From: Granulicella sp. dw_53
GTDB lineage: Bacteria > Acidobacteriota > Terriglobia > Terriglobales > Acidobacteriaceae
DNA length: 64,000 nucleotides
Assembly (NCBI RefSeq): GCF_018449545.1
Contig: NZ_JAAVUR010000010.1
Location: forward strand, 62,001-126,000
Reading direction: 5' to 3'
This document shows positions 18,814 to 27,210 of this stretch, one piece after another (position 1 is the first letter of the stretch; each line of letters opens with the position of its first letter). Under the pieces are notes generated by a model. It had not been told where the DNA came from and ran no database searches. It saw only the letters and a program-made list of their open reading frames with translations. A program made the position numbers and the translations under genes.

Positions 18814-20196
18814 ATGTCTCGTTTCCAAAACCTGCCCTTGTCCCTTTTGCTCGTCGCCGCTGTCTCGGCGCAGTCTTCTATTGCTCAGACCGCCGCCGCT
18901 CCCGTCCAGTTGACCGCAGAGCAGGACCATCAGCGCCTCATGGATACTCTCCACATCACCACCCTTCGCGCTGGAGCCGACGCCCACAATCCTGCGGCCC
19001 CCAACGCCGTGAACTATGACGAGTCCAAGGCTAACCCCTACGTCTCGCTCCCCGATCCTCTAACCCTCAACGATGGCAAGAAGGTCACCTCCGCCCGAGT
19101 CTGGTGGTCTCAACGCCATCCGGAGCTGGTCGAGCTCTTCGACCGCGAGGTGATCGGCCGCGTCCCTGCCCATACTCCGAAGGTGACTTGGCAGGTCGTG
19201 AGCACCTCCCACGACACCCAGGACGGCATCCCCACCCTCACCAAACACCTCCTCGGCCACGTCGATAACTCCGCCTACCCGGCCATCACCGTCGACATCC
19301 GGATGACCCTTACCACGCCAGCAAACGCGACTCACGTTCCTGTCATCCTCGAGTTCACCTTCGAGAACTACCCCCGCCGCACCCCCGCGCCCAGCACTGC
19401 AACTCCGCCACCACCGCCTCCACCCGTTCCGGCGGGCCCTAGTTGGAAGCAGCAGCTCCTGGCCAAAGGCTGGGGATATGCTCTCCTCGAACCCACCACC
19501 ATTCAGGCCGACAACGGAGCAGGCCTCACCCAGGGCATCATCGGTCTCTGCAATCATGGCCAGCCCCGTAAGCCCGATGACTGGGGTGCTCTCCGCGCCT
19601 GGGCCTGGGGTGGCAGCCGTGCGCTGGATTACTTTGCCACCGATAAAGACGTGGATGCGAAGCACGTCGGTGTCGAAGGCCACTCCCGCTTCGGCAAGAC
19701 CGCCCTCGTCGCCATGGCCTATGAGCCGCGCTTCGTCGTCGCTTACGTCAGCTCGTCCGGGGCCGGCGGAGCGACCCTCGCCCGCCGTCACTTCGGCGAA
19801 CAGCTTGAAAACGTAGCCGCTGCCAACGAATACCACTGGATGGCCGGCAACTACATCAAATACGCCGCTACCCTTACCCCTCAGGACATGCCCGTAGACA
19901 TGCACGAACTCATCGCCCTCTGCGCTCCCCGCCCCGTCTTCATCGGCGGAGGAGCCACGGAAGGCGACGGCTGGGCTGACGCTCACGGTACCTTTATCGC
20001 CGAGGTTGCGGCGGGCCCTGTCTATCGTCTGCTCGGCAAACGGGATCTCGGCACTACCGTCTATCCCACTATCGAAACCCCGCTTATCGCCGGCGACCTC
20101 GCCTTCCGGCAGCACAGCGGCGGTCACACCCCTGCCCCCAACTGGCCGACCTTCATCACCTTCGCCACTCCCTACCTCAAGTCACCGTCTTATTAG
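18814..20196 (+). CDS. CE15-like glucuronoyl esterase, secreted
   Basis: 460 residues with a signal peptide ending near residue 25. The alpha/beta-hydrolase core shows GVEGHSRFGKTA with probable nucleophile Ser290, matching the G-x-S-R-x-G-K signature of CE15 4-O-methyl-glucuronoyl methylesterases. The C-terminal HSGGHTP supplies the probable catalytic His437. The canonical acidic residue after the nucleophile is not seen (SSSGAGGA), so the acid may come from another loop, as known for some bacterial CE15 members. A Pro-rich insert (about 189-208) lies in the middle. Family role: cleaving lignin-glucuronoxylan ester links. Some relatives are annotated as acetylxylan esterases. Confidence 0.8.
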   Translation: MSRFQNLPLSLLLVAAVSAQSSIAQTAAAPVQLTAEQDHQRLMDTLHITTLRAGADAHNPAAPNAVNYDESKANPYVSLPDPLTLNDGKKVTSARVWWSQRHPELVELFDREVIGRVPAHTPKVTWQVVSTSHDTQDGIPTLTKHLLGHVDNSAYPAITVDIRMTLTTPANATHVPVILEFTFENYPRRTPAPSTATPPPPPPPVPAGPSWKQQLLAKGWGYALLEPTTIQADNGAGLTQGIIGLCNHGQPRKPDDWGALRAWAWGGSRALDYFATDKDVDAKHVGVEGHSRFGKTALVAMAYEPRFVVAYVSSSGAGGATLARRHFGEQLENVAAANEYHWMAGNYIKYAATLTPQDMPVDMHELIALCAPRPVFIGGGATEGDGWADAHGTFIAEVAAGPVYRLLGKRDLGTTVYPTIETPLIAGDLAFRQHSGGHTPAPNWPTFITFATPYLKSPSY

Positions 20197-20228
20197 CTCA
20201 CCCAAGTTCCAAACTGAAACTGACACAG

Positions 20229-20265
20229 AAGGACTCAGACTCCCGATTCGGGAGTCTGAGTCCTT
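20229..20265 (+). terminator. Terminator after the CE15-like gene
   Basis: Perfect 16-bp stem AAGGACTCAGACTCCC / GGGAGTCTGAGTCCTT (20229-20244, 20250-20265) with a five-base loop, followed by TGTTAGGTCTT. It separates the esterase gene from the toxin-antitoxin pair. Confidence 0.85.
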
Positions 20266-20295
20266 TGTTAGGTCTTATTCGGTATCGCAAGCCAC

Positions 20296-20323
20296 GTATA
20301 CGCATGAAATTCCATGCGTATAC
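20296..20323. promoter_or_regulatory. Toxin-antitoxin operator (perfect inverted repeat)
   Basis: GTATACGCATG / CATGCGTATAC with a six-base spacer AAATTC, ending 24 bp before the antitoxin ATG. A TATACT -10-like hexamer (20319-20324) overlaps its right arm. Phd/YefM antitoxins typically bind such palindromes to repress their own operon. Confidence 0.75.
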
Positions 20324-20347
20324 TATGCTAAGCAGCCGGAGTTGACC

Positions 20348-20629
20348 ATGATTGACCTTAGAGAAGTGCGTTCCGTTACCGACTTTCAACGCCACGCCAA
20401 GGAATACGTCGGCAAGCTCAAAGATTCGAAGACGCCTCTTGTTCTTACCGTCAACGGTCGGGCCGAACTCGTCGTTCAGGACGCCGCTTCTTACCAGCAG
20501 CTTCTCAACCGCCTCGAAGAACTTGAAACCATTGCAGCCATCCGTGTCGGGATCAATCAGGCGCACCAAGGCAAAACAAAACCTGCCCGTGTTGCCCTCA
20601 AGCAGTTGGGTTCGAAACTTGGTCTTTGA
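20348..20629 (+). CDS. Type II antitoxin, Phd/YefM family
   Basis: 93 residues from ATG 20348, with GGAG seven bases upstream. MIDLREVRSVTDFQRHAKEY and TPLVLTVNGRAELVVQDAAS are the Phd/YefM pattern: an N-terminal DNA-binding fold with the strand LVLTVNGRAELVV. The C-terminal part (ELETIAAIRVGINQAHQGK) would wrap the toxin. A longer in-frame reading from 20006 overlaps the CE15 gene and the operator and is not supported. The stop overlaps the toxin start by 11 bases. Confidence 0.9.
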   Translation: MIDLREVRSVTDFQRHAKEYVGKLKDSKTPLVLTVNGRAELVVQDAASYQQLLNRLEELETIAAIRVGINQAHQGKTKPARVALKQLGSKLGL

Positions 20630-20918
20630 AGTCGTAATTACTGATGCAGCTCTTGCCGATGCCGAAGATTATGTTACCTTTATCCGGACGGAGCAAGAAG
20701 AGCCTTCGGCTGCGGAACGTTGGTGGAACGGTCTGCTCGAAGCTATCTTTTCGTTGGAGCAGATGCCCGAACGCTGCGCACTAATTCCTGAGCGCAGTCA
20801 TTTTTCCGAAGATCTGCGCCATCTCATCTACTTTTCCCACCGAATCATCTTCTCCGTCACCTCGAATGAGGTCGTAATCCTCCGCATCTACCACGTCTCA
20901 CGTCAGCCAATCCGATAA
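20619..20918 (+). CDS. Type II toxin, ParE/RelE superfamily
   Basis: 99 residues if translation begins at TTG 20619 (MVFEVVITDAALADAEDYV), which overlaps the end of the antitoxin gene and implies coupled translation. No ATG is available before the conserved start. The fold pattern VVITDAALADAEDYVTFI...WWNGLLEAIFSLEQMPERCALIPE...LRHLIYFSHRIIFSV...VVILRIYHVSRQPI is that of ParE/RelE toxins, with the basic C-terminal strand. ParE members inhibit gyrase and RelE members cleave ribosome-bound mRNA; the sequence does not settle which. Confidence 0.88.
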   Translation: MVFEVVITDAALADAEDYVTFIRTEQEEPSAAERWWNGLLEAIFSLEQMPERCALIPERSHFSEDLRHLIYFSHRIIFSVTSNEVVILRIYHVSRQPIR

Positions 20919-20949
20919 TTTACCCAGAAAATTGCTAGAATAGAAGGCT

Positions 20950-22518
20950 GTGACTCCCCCCGCTACTCTCGATCAGCCAACTGTCGTCCCCGCAATCGCG
21001 ACCCGCCCCAAGATTGGCTTCGTCTCTCTCGGCTGCCCCAAGAACCTCGTCGACTCGGAGGTCATGATGGGTCTCCTCCACCAGGCTGGCGGCGAGCTCA
21101 CCCCCAACGCCGAAGACGCCGAGATCATCGTCATCAACACCTGCAGCTTCATCGATTCTGCTAAGCAGGAGTCCGTCAACACCATTCTCGAGATGGTCCA
21201 GCACAAGCAACAGAACGGCGGCAAGGCCCAGCGCATCGTCGTCGCCGGCTGTCTCGTGGAGCGGTACCGCGACGAGATCCAGAAGAACATCCCAGAAGTA
21301 GACGCCGTGGTCGGAACCGGAGAGCTCGAGGCCATCCTCACCGCCGCCGGTCTCACCCCGCAGGTCGCTGCCCCGTCGAACTCTCCCTTCAACATCCTGG
21401 TCTCCCGCGCCCCCAGCGCCGTGCACCAGCACTCCCATCCCACCGAAGTAGGCGCGCAGCTAGCCCCCACGACCAGCCGTCCCGAAGGCGACGCCCGCGA
21501 GCAGCAGGGCCGTTTCTCCCGCGCCGCATGGGATGGAGCTACCGCCGCCCTGCCTGAGTACCTCTACTCCGACGAGACCCCACGCATCCTCTCCGGTCCT
21601 CGCGCCTCGGCCTACATCAAGATCGCCGAAGGCTGCGATCATCCCTGCAGCTTTTGCATCATCCCCCAGCTTCGCGGCAAGTTCCGCTCCCGCCGTATCG
21701 GCTCTATCGTCGCCGAGGCCCAGAACCTCATCGCCCAGGGCGTCCGCGAGATCACTCTCATCGGCCAGGACACCACCTGCTACGGCGAGGACCTCGGCCT
21801 TAAGGACGGCCTCGCCGACCTCCTGGATGCCCTTGCACCTCTTCCCGGCCTCCGCTGGCTCCGCTTCCTCTACGCCTACCCCAACAAGGTCACCACGCGC
21901 CTCCTGGAGACCATCGCGAAGCACGACACCATCGCCAAGTACCTCGACGTTCCCCTCCAGCACGCCAGCCCCAGCGTTCTGAAGCGCATGAAACGTGGCG
22001 GTACCCCCGATCTCTTCCTCAAGCTCATCGAAAAGGCTCGCGCCATCGTTCCTGGCATCGTCTTGCGCACCAGCTTCATCGTTGGCTTCCCGGGCGAGAC
22101 CGAATCTGACTTCGAGGCGCTCTGCGGCTTCATCACCGCCGCCCAGATCGACTGGCTCGGCGTCTTCACCTACTCCGACGAAGAGGGCGCTGCCGCCTTC
22201 AACCTCGAGGCCGAACTCAAGGTACCAAAGCGGACCATCGAGGCTCGTCGCCGCAAGTTGATGAAGCTCCAACAGAAGATCAGCACCCGCACCAAGAAGC
22301 GCTGGATTGGCCGCGAGATCGATCTCCTGGTCGAAGGCGAATCCGAAGAGACGGAACTCCTCTGGCAGGGACGCACTCCCCTCCACGCCCCCGAGATCGA
22401 CGGCAAGGTACTCATCAACGACTTCGGACCCCACGAGACCCTCGTCCCTGGTACCTTCTACCGCGCCCTCATCACCGAGTCCCACGACTACGACGTAGTG
22501 GCTCGCATCCTCGAGTAG
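20950..22518 (+). CDS. rimO: Ribosomal protein S12 methylthiotransferase
   Basis: 522 residues starting at GTG 20950. RimO is a radical-SAM enzyme that methylthiolates an aspartate of ribosomal protein S12. The N-terminal MTTase domain has the three auxiliary cluster cysteines Cys29 (LGCPKNLVDSE), Cys65 and Cys101. The radical SAM motif is Cys229/233/236 (CDHPCSFC). A TRAM domain closes the protein. Typical RimO is about 430-450 residues; this one has an extra 60-70 residues at about 140-205, of low conservation, between the two domains. A hairpin at 22529-22555 follows. Confidence 0.95.
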   Translation: MTPPATLDQPTVVPAIATRPKIGFVSLGCPKNLVDSEVMMGLLHQAGGELTPNAEDAEIIVINTCSFIDSAKQESVNTILEMVQHKQQNGGKAQRIVVAGCLVERYRDEIQKNIPEVDAVVGTGELEAILTAAGLTPQVAAPSNSPFNILVSRAPSAVHQHSHPTEVGAQLAPTTSRPEGDAREQQGRFSRAAWDGATAALPEYLYSDETPRILSGPRASAYIKIAEGCDHPCSFCIIPQLRGKFRSRRIGSIVAEAQNLIAQGVREITLIGQDTTCYGEDLGLKDGLADLLDALAPLPGLRWLRFLYAYPNKVTTRLLETIAKHDTIAKYLDVPLQHASPSVLKRMKRGGTPDLFLKLIEKARAIVPGIVLRTSFIVGFPGETESDFEALCGFITAAQIDWLGVFTYSDEEGAAAFNLEAELKVPKRTIEARRRKLMKLQQKISTRTKKRWIGREIDLLVEGESEETELLWQGRTPLHAPEIDGKVLINDFGPHETLVPGTFYRALITESHDYDVVARILE

Positions 22519-22528
22519 CTGATTGGGG

Positions 22529-22555
22529 CGGGAGTTTGCATCTGCTCAACTCCCG
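22529..22555. terminator. Hairpin between convergent rimO and P450 genes
   Basis: CGGGAGTT / AACTCCCG (22529-22536 and 22548-22555), extendable by GATT/AATC outside. It sits in the 47-bp gap between convergent genes, so it probably serves both, though T-tracts are absent. Confidence 0.6.
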
Positions 22556-22565
22556 AATCAAGCTC

Positions 22566-23927
22566 CTAACGAGCCTCCACGACCACCGGTACTCCGTTCT
22601 TCGGACGTAACGTCAGCCAGGCATCCGTCTCTATCTTTGCTCCGGGTGCGAGCCTGAAGCGGAAGCGTGAGAGCATCACGGCGAGTCCCAGCACCAGCTC
22701 CGCCATTGCGAAGTGCTGAGCGACACAGCTTCGGGATCCACCCCCAAACGGGAAATAGCTGAACTTCGGCCTGCGCGATCCATCACTCCAACGATGTGGC
22801 TGGAAGGAGTCTGGGTCAGAAAACCAGCGCGGATCCCGATGGATCCTCTGAACACAGATCCAAATTTTGGTTCCCGCATCGACGGGCACGTCACCCACCA
22901 TCGTGTCGTGGATCGTATCGCGGCCCAGGCTCCACAGAGGGGGATACAGCCTGACCGTCTCCTGAACCACCGCATTGAGGAACTTCAGGCGCGGATAGTC
23001 TTCCGGCGTTACCTCACGTCCGTTCGTCACTGCAGCGATCTCTGCCGCAGCCTCCTCCTGGAACTCAGGATGCTGTGCCAGCAGCGCCACCGCCCAGGAG
23101 AGCGCCACCGCAGACGTCTCCTGGCCCGCCACAAACATGGTGATCACTTCGTCGTGAACGTACTGATCCGACATTACCTCACCGTGCTCGTCCTTCGTAC
23201 CCAGCAATACGCCCATCAGGTCTTCGCTGTCACCGCCTTGCAGTCGACGCTCGGCGATCATGCTGTACACCGAGGTCGTGATGTCCTTTACCGCCCGGTT
23301 CCAGCGCCTGCTGCGCGGGAGCGGGAGCTTGCGCCACAACGAAAGATAAAGCACCTCTGGGCCGAGGTTTTCATAGACGATCGGAACCGAATTCGCAATC
23401 ACCTTTGCATTCGCGCCCTTATCTTCTCCGAACGTCACCTCGCAGATAACGTCTGTGGCAAATCCGAGCATCTCCTTGAAGACGTCGAAGGACTCTTTTG
23501 GCCGCCACCGTCCGGTCCTTTCCCTCATGCGCTCCACCATCGTCCAGGAGTACCGCATGACGCGATCGTGGTGGAACGCCGGCTGCATCACCCGCCTTTG
23601 ACTTCGCCAGCGCTCACCCTCGCTCGAATAGAGACCGTCGCCAAAGACCGCCCGCAGACTCTTCACCTCCGCCGAGCGACCAAAATGCTCGGCGTTATGA
23701 ATGAGGACTGCCTCAACATCGCTGGGGTTTGTAAGCAAAAGGACGCGCTTCCTTAAAACACGAAGCTCGACGATATCCCCATATCGCTTTACTGTATCGG
23801 CGAAGAACTCGATGGGGCTTTTGTGCAACTGTAAGGCAACCCCGATTCCTGGAAGGCCGCGAAGCACTGGTATCGGCTTGGCTGACTCAGTCTCTGCGTA
23901 GACTGGTGCTGCATGTAATCTTTCCAT
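22566..23927 (-). CDS. Cytochrome P450
   Basis: 453 residues from ATG 23927 (an in-frame TTG three codons earlier is also open). P450s insert one oxygen atom into substrates. The haem loop FGGGSRSCVAQHFA carries the thiolate Cys (residue 401). The I helix FVAGQETSAVALSW and the ExxR segment QETVRLYPPLW are complete. There is no N-terminal membrane anchor or fused reductase, so it needs separate redox partners, none of which is nearby. The substrate is unknown; the sequence style resembles soluble fatty-acid/terpene-type bacterial P450s. Confidence 0.93.
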   Translation of the reverse strand: MERLHAAPVYAETESAKPIPVLRGLPGIGVALQLHKSPIEFFADTVKRYGDIVELRVLRKRVLLLTNPSDVEAVLIHNAEHFGRSAEVKSLRAVFGDGLYSSEGERWRSQRRVMQPAFHHDRVMRYSWTMVERMRERTGRWRPKESFDVFKEMLGFATDVICEVTFGEDKGANAKVIANSVPIVYENLGPEVLYLSLWRKLPLPRSRRWNRAVKDITTSVYSMIAERRLQGGDSEDLMGVLLGTKDEHGEVMSDQYVHDEVITMFVAGQETSAVALSWAVALLAQHPEFQEEAAAEIAAVTNGREVTPEDYPRLKFLNAVVQETVRLYPPLWSLGRDTIHDTMVGDVPVDAGTKIWICVQRIHRDPRWFSDPDSFQPHRWSDGSRRPKFSYFPFGGGSRSCVAQHFAMAELVLGLAVMLSRFRFRLAPGAKIETDAWLTLRPKNGVPVVVEAR

Positions 23928-24100
23928 GGAGATCAAACTCTACAGATCTCTTTTTATTCCCACCCTGCGAGGGCAATCATGTTGAAAATTTGTTCGGCTT
24001 CCATTGGAAGCAACAGCCGTCTATTAACGTGCTATGGACGAGCGCTAGGACGAGCATAGATATGGGAAAGCCTGGCTTAGAAACGAGAAGAAGCAGCTCT

Positions 24101-25660
24101 TTATTGAGAGACGCTTGGCAGCCGCCACGCAAACAGAACTCCGCCGCTACTCGTCAGCACGACCTGATGGCCATCCAATTCGTAGGTAATAGACGGGCTT
24201 TGGATATGCGAACCTGAACCCGCATGCCAGAGGGTCTTTCCAGTGCTTGTATCCAGCGCGAGAAAGTTCCCAGCCGCATCGCCAGTGAAGGTGAGTCCGG
24301 AGTCGGTCGTCATCACTCCGGCACCCGAACGGCCGTCACCCAGCTCATGGCTCCACCGAATCTTTCCGGTCTGGTAATCGATCGCCTCGAGAACGCCTTT
24401 GCTCCACAGACTATAGTCCGCCCCAGCCCAGCCATAAGTCCCATCAGCAGGCTTCGCAAAGTAGAGGCTATAGCTAGGCGCGGCGCTCACGATAAAGAGT
24501 CCCGTCTTCGGATCGAAGCTTGGAGATCGATAGTTGGTAAGCCCTCCCTCATCGGGAGCAATCAACCGCCCATCCGGCGCGGGCTCCTTCGCGGGATTCG
24601 GAATCGGACGTCCCTCTTTATCGATGCCCAGGGTCCAGTTCACAGGTCCAAAAGTAGTCGTTAGAAGATTTTTACCATCCGTTCGATCAAGCACAAAGAA
24701 GTGACCGTTCCGCGACGCTTGCATCAGCATCTTGCGCGGCTTGCCATGGAAGTCTCCATCCACCAGCACAGGGACCTCGACGGCATCCCAGTCATGCGTG
24801 TCATGTGGCGAAGGCTGGAACGCCCAGACCAGCTTTCCGGTCTCGGGATTCAAAGCCACGATGCTGCAGGTATAGAGATTGTCTCCCGGCCTCGGTTTGC
24901 CGTTCAGGACCGGCGTCGGATTCCCCGTTCCCCAATACACCAAGTTCAGGTCAGGATCGTAGGTTCCAGTCATCCAGACGTTTCCACCAGTAGTTTTGTT
25001 GGGTGTACCCACGGGTAAAGTAGCGTCCCACTGCCACTGGGTCGCTCCCGTCTCAGGATTAATCGACCGGACGAAGCCTTGCAGATTATCGAAGTCGCCC
25101 GAGGCCCCTACCAACACATGATCGCCAACGATAAGGGGAGCCATCGTCGACCATTGCCCCTTCGATGAGTCCGCAACCACGACGTCCCATCTCACCTTGC
25201 CATCCTTCGGATTGATCGACAGCAGGTGTGCATCCGAAGACATGTAGTAGAGCCATCCTTTATAGATGCTCACGCCTCGTTGGCCGATATGAAAGGCCTT
25301 GTTAGGAGGCGCCGTATAACGCCAGATCTGATGGCCTGTCCGCGCATCGATGGCCCAGATATTATCCGGAACGGTGAAATATAGGATTCCATCGATCAGA
25401 ATCGGTGTCGCTTTGATAATGGCGGCTTGCTCCGTCTGGAAAGCCCACGCCAGCGTAAGGTCCTTCACATTCTTTGGAGTGATCTCCACGAGCGGGCTAT
25501 GGCGCCTTCCTGAATAGTCTCCGTGGTATGCGGGCCAGCTATCCTTCGGCGGACGCGTGAGCATCGCGCGATCCACATTCTGCGCCTCAAGTGCTTGCGG
25601 GAGCCGGACTGCAAGCAGCGCAATCGCGCTAAGTAGAAGAGCACCCTTCAACAATCTCAT
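24101..25660 (-). CDS. PQQ-type quinoprotein dehydrogenase (beta-propeller), paralogue 1
   Basis: 519 residues with a signal peptide (LLLSAIALLAVRLPQALEA), so periplasmic. The start WPAYHGDYSGRRHSPL and the repeated W-motifs (GKLVWAFQPSPHDTHDWDA, GKTLWHAGSGSHIQSPSI) mark the eight-bladed propeller of PQQ alcohol/sugar dehydrogenases. The vicinal Cys-Cys usual in methanol/ethanol dehydrogenases near HIGQRGVSIYKGW is missing. Substrate unknown; sugars or alcohols are plausible. It follows a dihaem-type cytochrome c gene by 46 bp on the same strand, its likely electron acceptor. It is related to the gene at 47382-49040. Confidence 0.88.
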   Translation of the reverse strand: MRLLKGALLLSAIALLAVRLPQALEAQNVDRAMLTRPPKDSWPAYHGDYSGRRHSPLVEITPKNVKDLTLAWAFQTEQAAIIKATPILIDGILYFTVPDNIWAIDARTGHQIWRYTAPPNKAFHIGQRGVSIYKGWLYYMSSDAHLLSINPKDGKVRWDVVVADSSKGQWSTMAPLIVGDHVLVGASGDFDNLQGFVRSINPETGATQWQWDATLPVGTPNKTTGGNVWMTGTYDPDLNLVYWGTGNPTPVLNGKPRPGDNLYTCSIVALNPETGKLVWAFQPSPHDTHDWDAVEVPVLVDGDFHGKPRKMLMQASRNGHFFVLDRTDGKNLLTTTFGPVNWTLGIDKEGRPIPNPAKEPAPDGRLIAPDEGGLTNYRSPSFDPKTGLFIVSAAPSYSLYFAKPADGTYGWAGADYSLWSKGVLEAIDYQTGKIRWSHELGDGRSGAGVMTTDSGLTFTGDAAGNFLALDTSTGKTLWHAGSGSHIQSPSITYELDGHQVVLTSSGGVLFAWRLPSVSQ

Positions 25661-25706
25661 ATCGACGTGGACCTTTCGGGGCGGTTGAATCAGCTTGCCT
25701 GAGCGC

Positions 25707-26549
25707 CTAGTGCAGTGTCTGTATATATGCCATCAGGTTGTGAATGTCGTCATCGGTGTACTTATCGAAGAGCTCAATATGAGCCTTTGCCGGAGCGTCC
25801 ACCTTGTATTTCACCTTGACGATAGGCCACGACCGGTAAACCCCCGTCGAGTCAATCAATGCGACGGTGAACTCGTCCAGGTACGCCAATTGGCCCGTCA
25901 GCTCCGGTCCAGCAGATGGAGTTACCGTCACCTTGGACTTCGCGTCCCTTGGGTATAACATCTGCTGCTCAAGCTTCAGCCCCTGGTAACGCGTGGCCAC
26001 TCCAGCGAGATCGCCGGTAGGCGAGTGGCAGGTAGCGCAGCCCCCAGCTCCATTGAAGTACTTCTTCCCGGCCTCGAGATCCCCGGTTTGGAGATCGGAG
26101 ACATCCACGCCTTTCCGGGTTCCCGTCTGGGCCATGGCCTTGTCCTGCTGAGAGTGCACGAAGGCCACTAGGCTGGTGATCTCCTGATCGGAGAGCCCGA
26201 AGCGAGGCATTCCCTTGTCCGGTCGCCCGTTTCGTATCACTTCGCCGATCTTCTCGCCCTTCATATCTGTACTCACGAGCTTGGAGCGGGTAAGGTCTGG
26301 ACCACTCTCACCACCGCCTGCGTCTTTACCGTGACAAAACGCACAATTTTGCTGGAAGAGCGATCCCCCAGCTTCAATCACCAGGGGCGTATAGGTCTCA
26401 TGCACCGGCATTGGACCTTGAGAGCCGACCGTCGATGGAGCTCTTCGCGGAGCCGCCGGGTCTTGCCCACAAGCAAGCGAAACACTTGCAGCCCACACCG
26501 CCGCGCTCAACATAACCTTCCCAGGTAAATCCCATTGACCGAACTTCAT
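25707..26549 (-). CDS. Periplasmic cytochrome c with two CxxCH motifs, paralogue 1
   Basis: 280 residues with a signal peptide to about residue 28. Haem sites are CAFCH (Cys69-His73) and CATCH (Cys171-His175). RPDKGMPRFGLSDQEI lies between and supplies the likely Met ligand of haem 1. A C-terminal beta-rich part (SAGPELTGQLAYLDEFTVAL) precedes DDDIHNLMAYIQTLH. It probably takes electrons from the quinoprotein encoded immediately downstream. Orthologous architecture recurs at 49037-49909. Confidence 0.9.
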   Translation of the reverse strand: MKFGQWDLPGKVMLSAAVWAASVSLACGQDPAAPRRAPSTVGSQGPMPVHETYTPLVIEAGGSLFQQNCAFCHGKDAGGGESGPDLTRSKLVSTDMKGEKIGEVIRNGRPDKGMPRFGLSDQEITSLVAFVHSQQDKAMAQTGTRKGVDVSDLQTGDLEAGKKYFNGAGGCATCHSPTGDLAGVATRYQGLKLEQQMLYPRDAKSKVTVTPSAGPELTGQLAYLDEFTVALIDSTGVYRSWPIVKVKYKVDAPAKAHIELFDKYTDDDIHNLMAYIQTLH

Positions 26550-27210
26550 CGGATGCCATTACCCCACAAAATCGAATTGGTGGTCTTTTTTCTCGGAACC
26601 ACCACACTACCTCTAGAAGCGCAGAGTTACAAGCATCTCTGCCGCTCTCAAAACATTAATGAGCGTTCGAACCATACGCCTGGCAGACTCAAGGCGAAAG
26701 GAACGATGCAACTTTACAAAAAGTTGCGGAGACCGAGGCACAACGCGATTCGCACACAGCACGGCATCCACTCTTTATTATTCGTCGCAAACTATAACGG
26801 GTGCGCGGAAACAGTGTCAACATGTGGACCGAAGCAGGAAGATACTACGATCCGCTTTTCTTGCAATCCACGCGCCTCGAAGCTGGAAGGATCGAATAGA
26901 ATGCCCAGTCTTTTCGCAGACTATGTTCCCCCGTCGAAATAAATAGGAGTATTTACATTCCTGCGTATTGACAGTGAATCCAGCCGACGTGTAAAACCGT
27001 CTTCCGATATCTTAGCGACCATTGCTCCATTTGTACCGGTGTGTCCGTAACTCTGCGGCAAGTGTAAGTACGCCTCCAAGAGCGCAAGGAAGATAGAAGC
27101 AAATATCCCCCAAGTCCTCTCTTCAGAGCTCCTGCACAACCTCGACTCACGGCTAAGACGTATCGAAATAAAAGCTCTATCTGAAGAACCTATCTCGGAG
27201 CAGCAACCTC
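26550..27210. other. Divergent intergenic region between cytochrome c and ThuA genes
   Basis: 661 bp, less GC-rich than its surroundings. Open frames here (26535-26942 plus, 26921-27139 minus) show no family features or ribosome sites and are not called. A small GCAACTT/AAGTTGC hairpin is at 26708-26727. Promoters of both divergent units are expected here. Confidence 0.5.

Noticed and set aside
20006..20347. Upstream extension of the antitoxin frame
   Set aside because: It overlaps the CE15-like gene, a terminator and the operator.
26535..27139. Open frames in the cytochrome c/ThuA divergent region
   Set aside because: They lack ribosome sites and recognisable features; the region fits a promoter/intergenic stretch.
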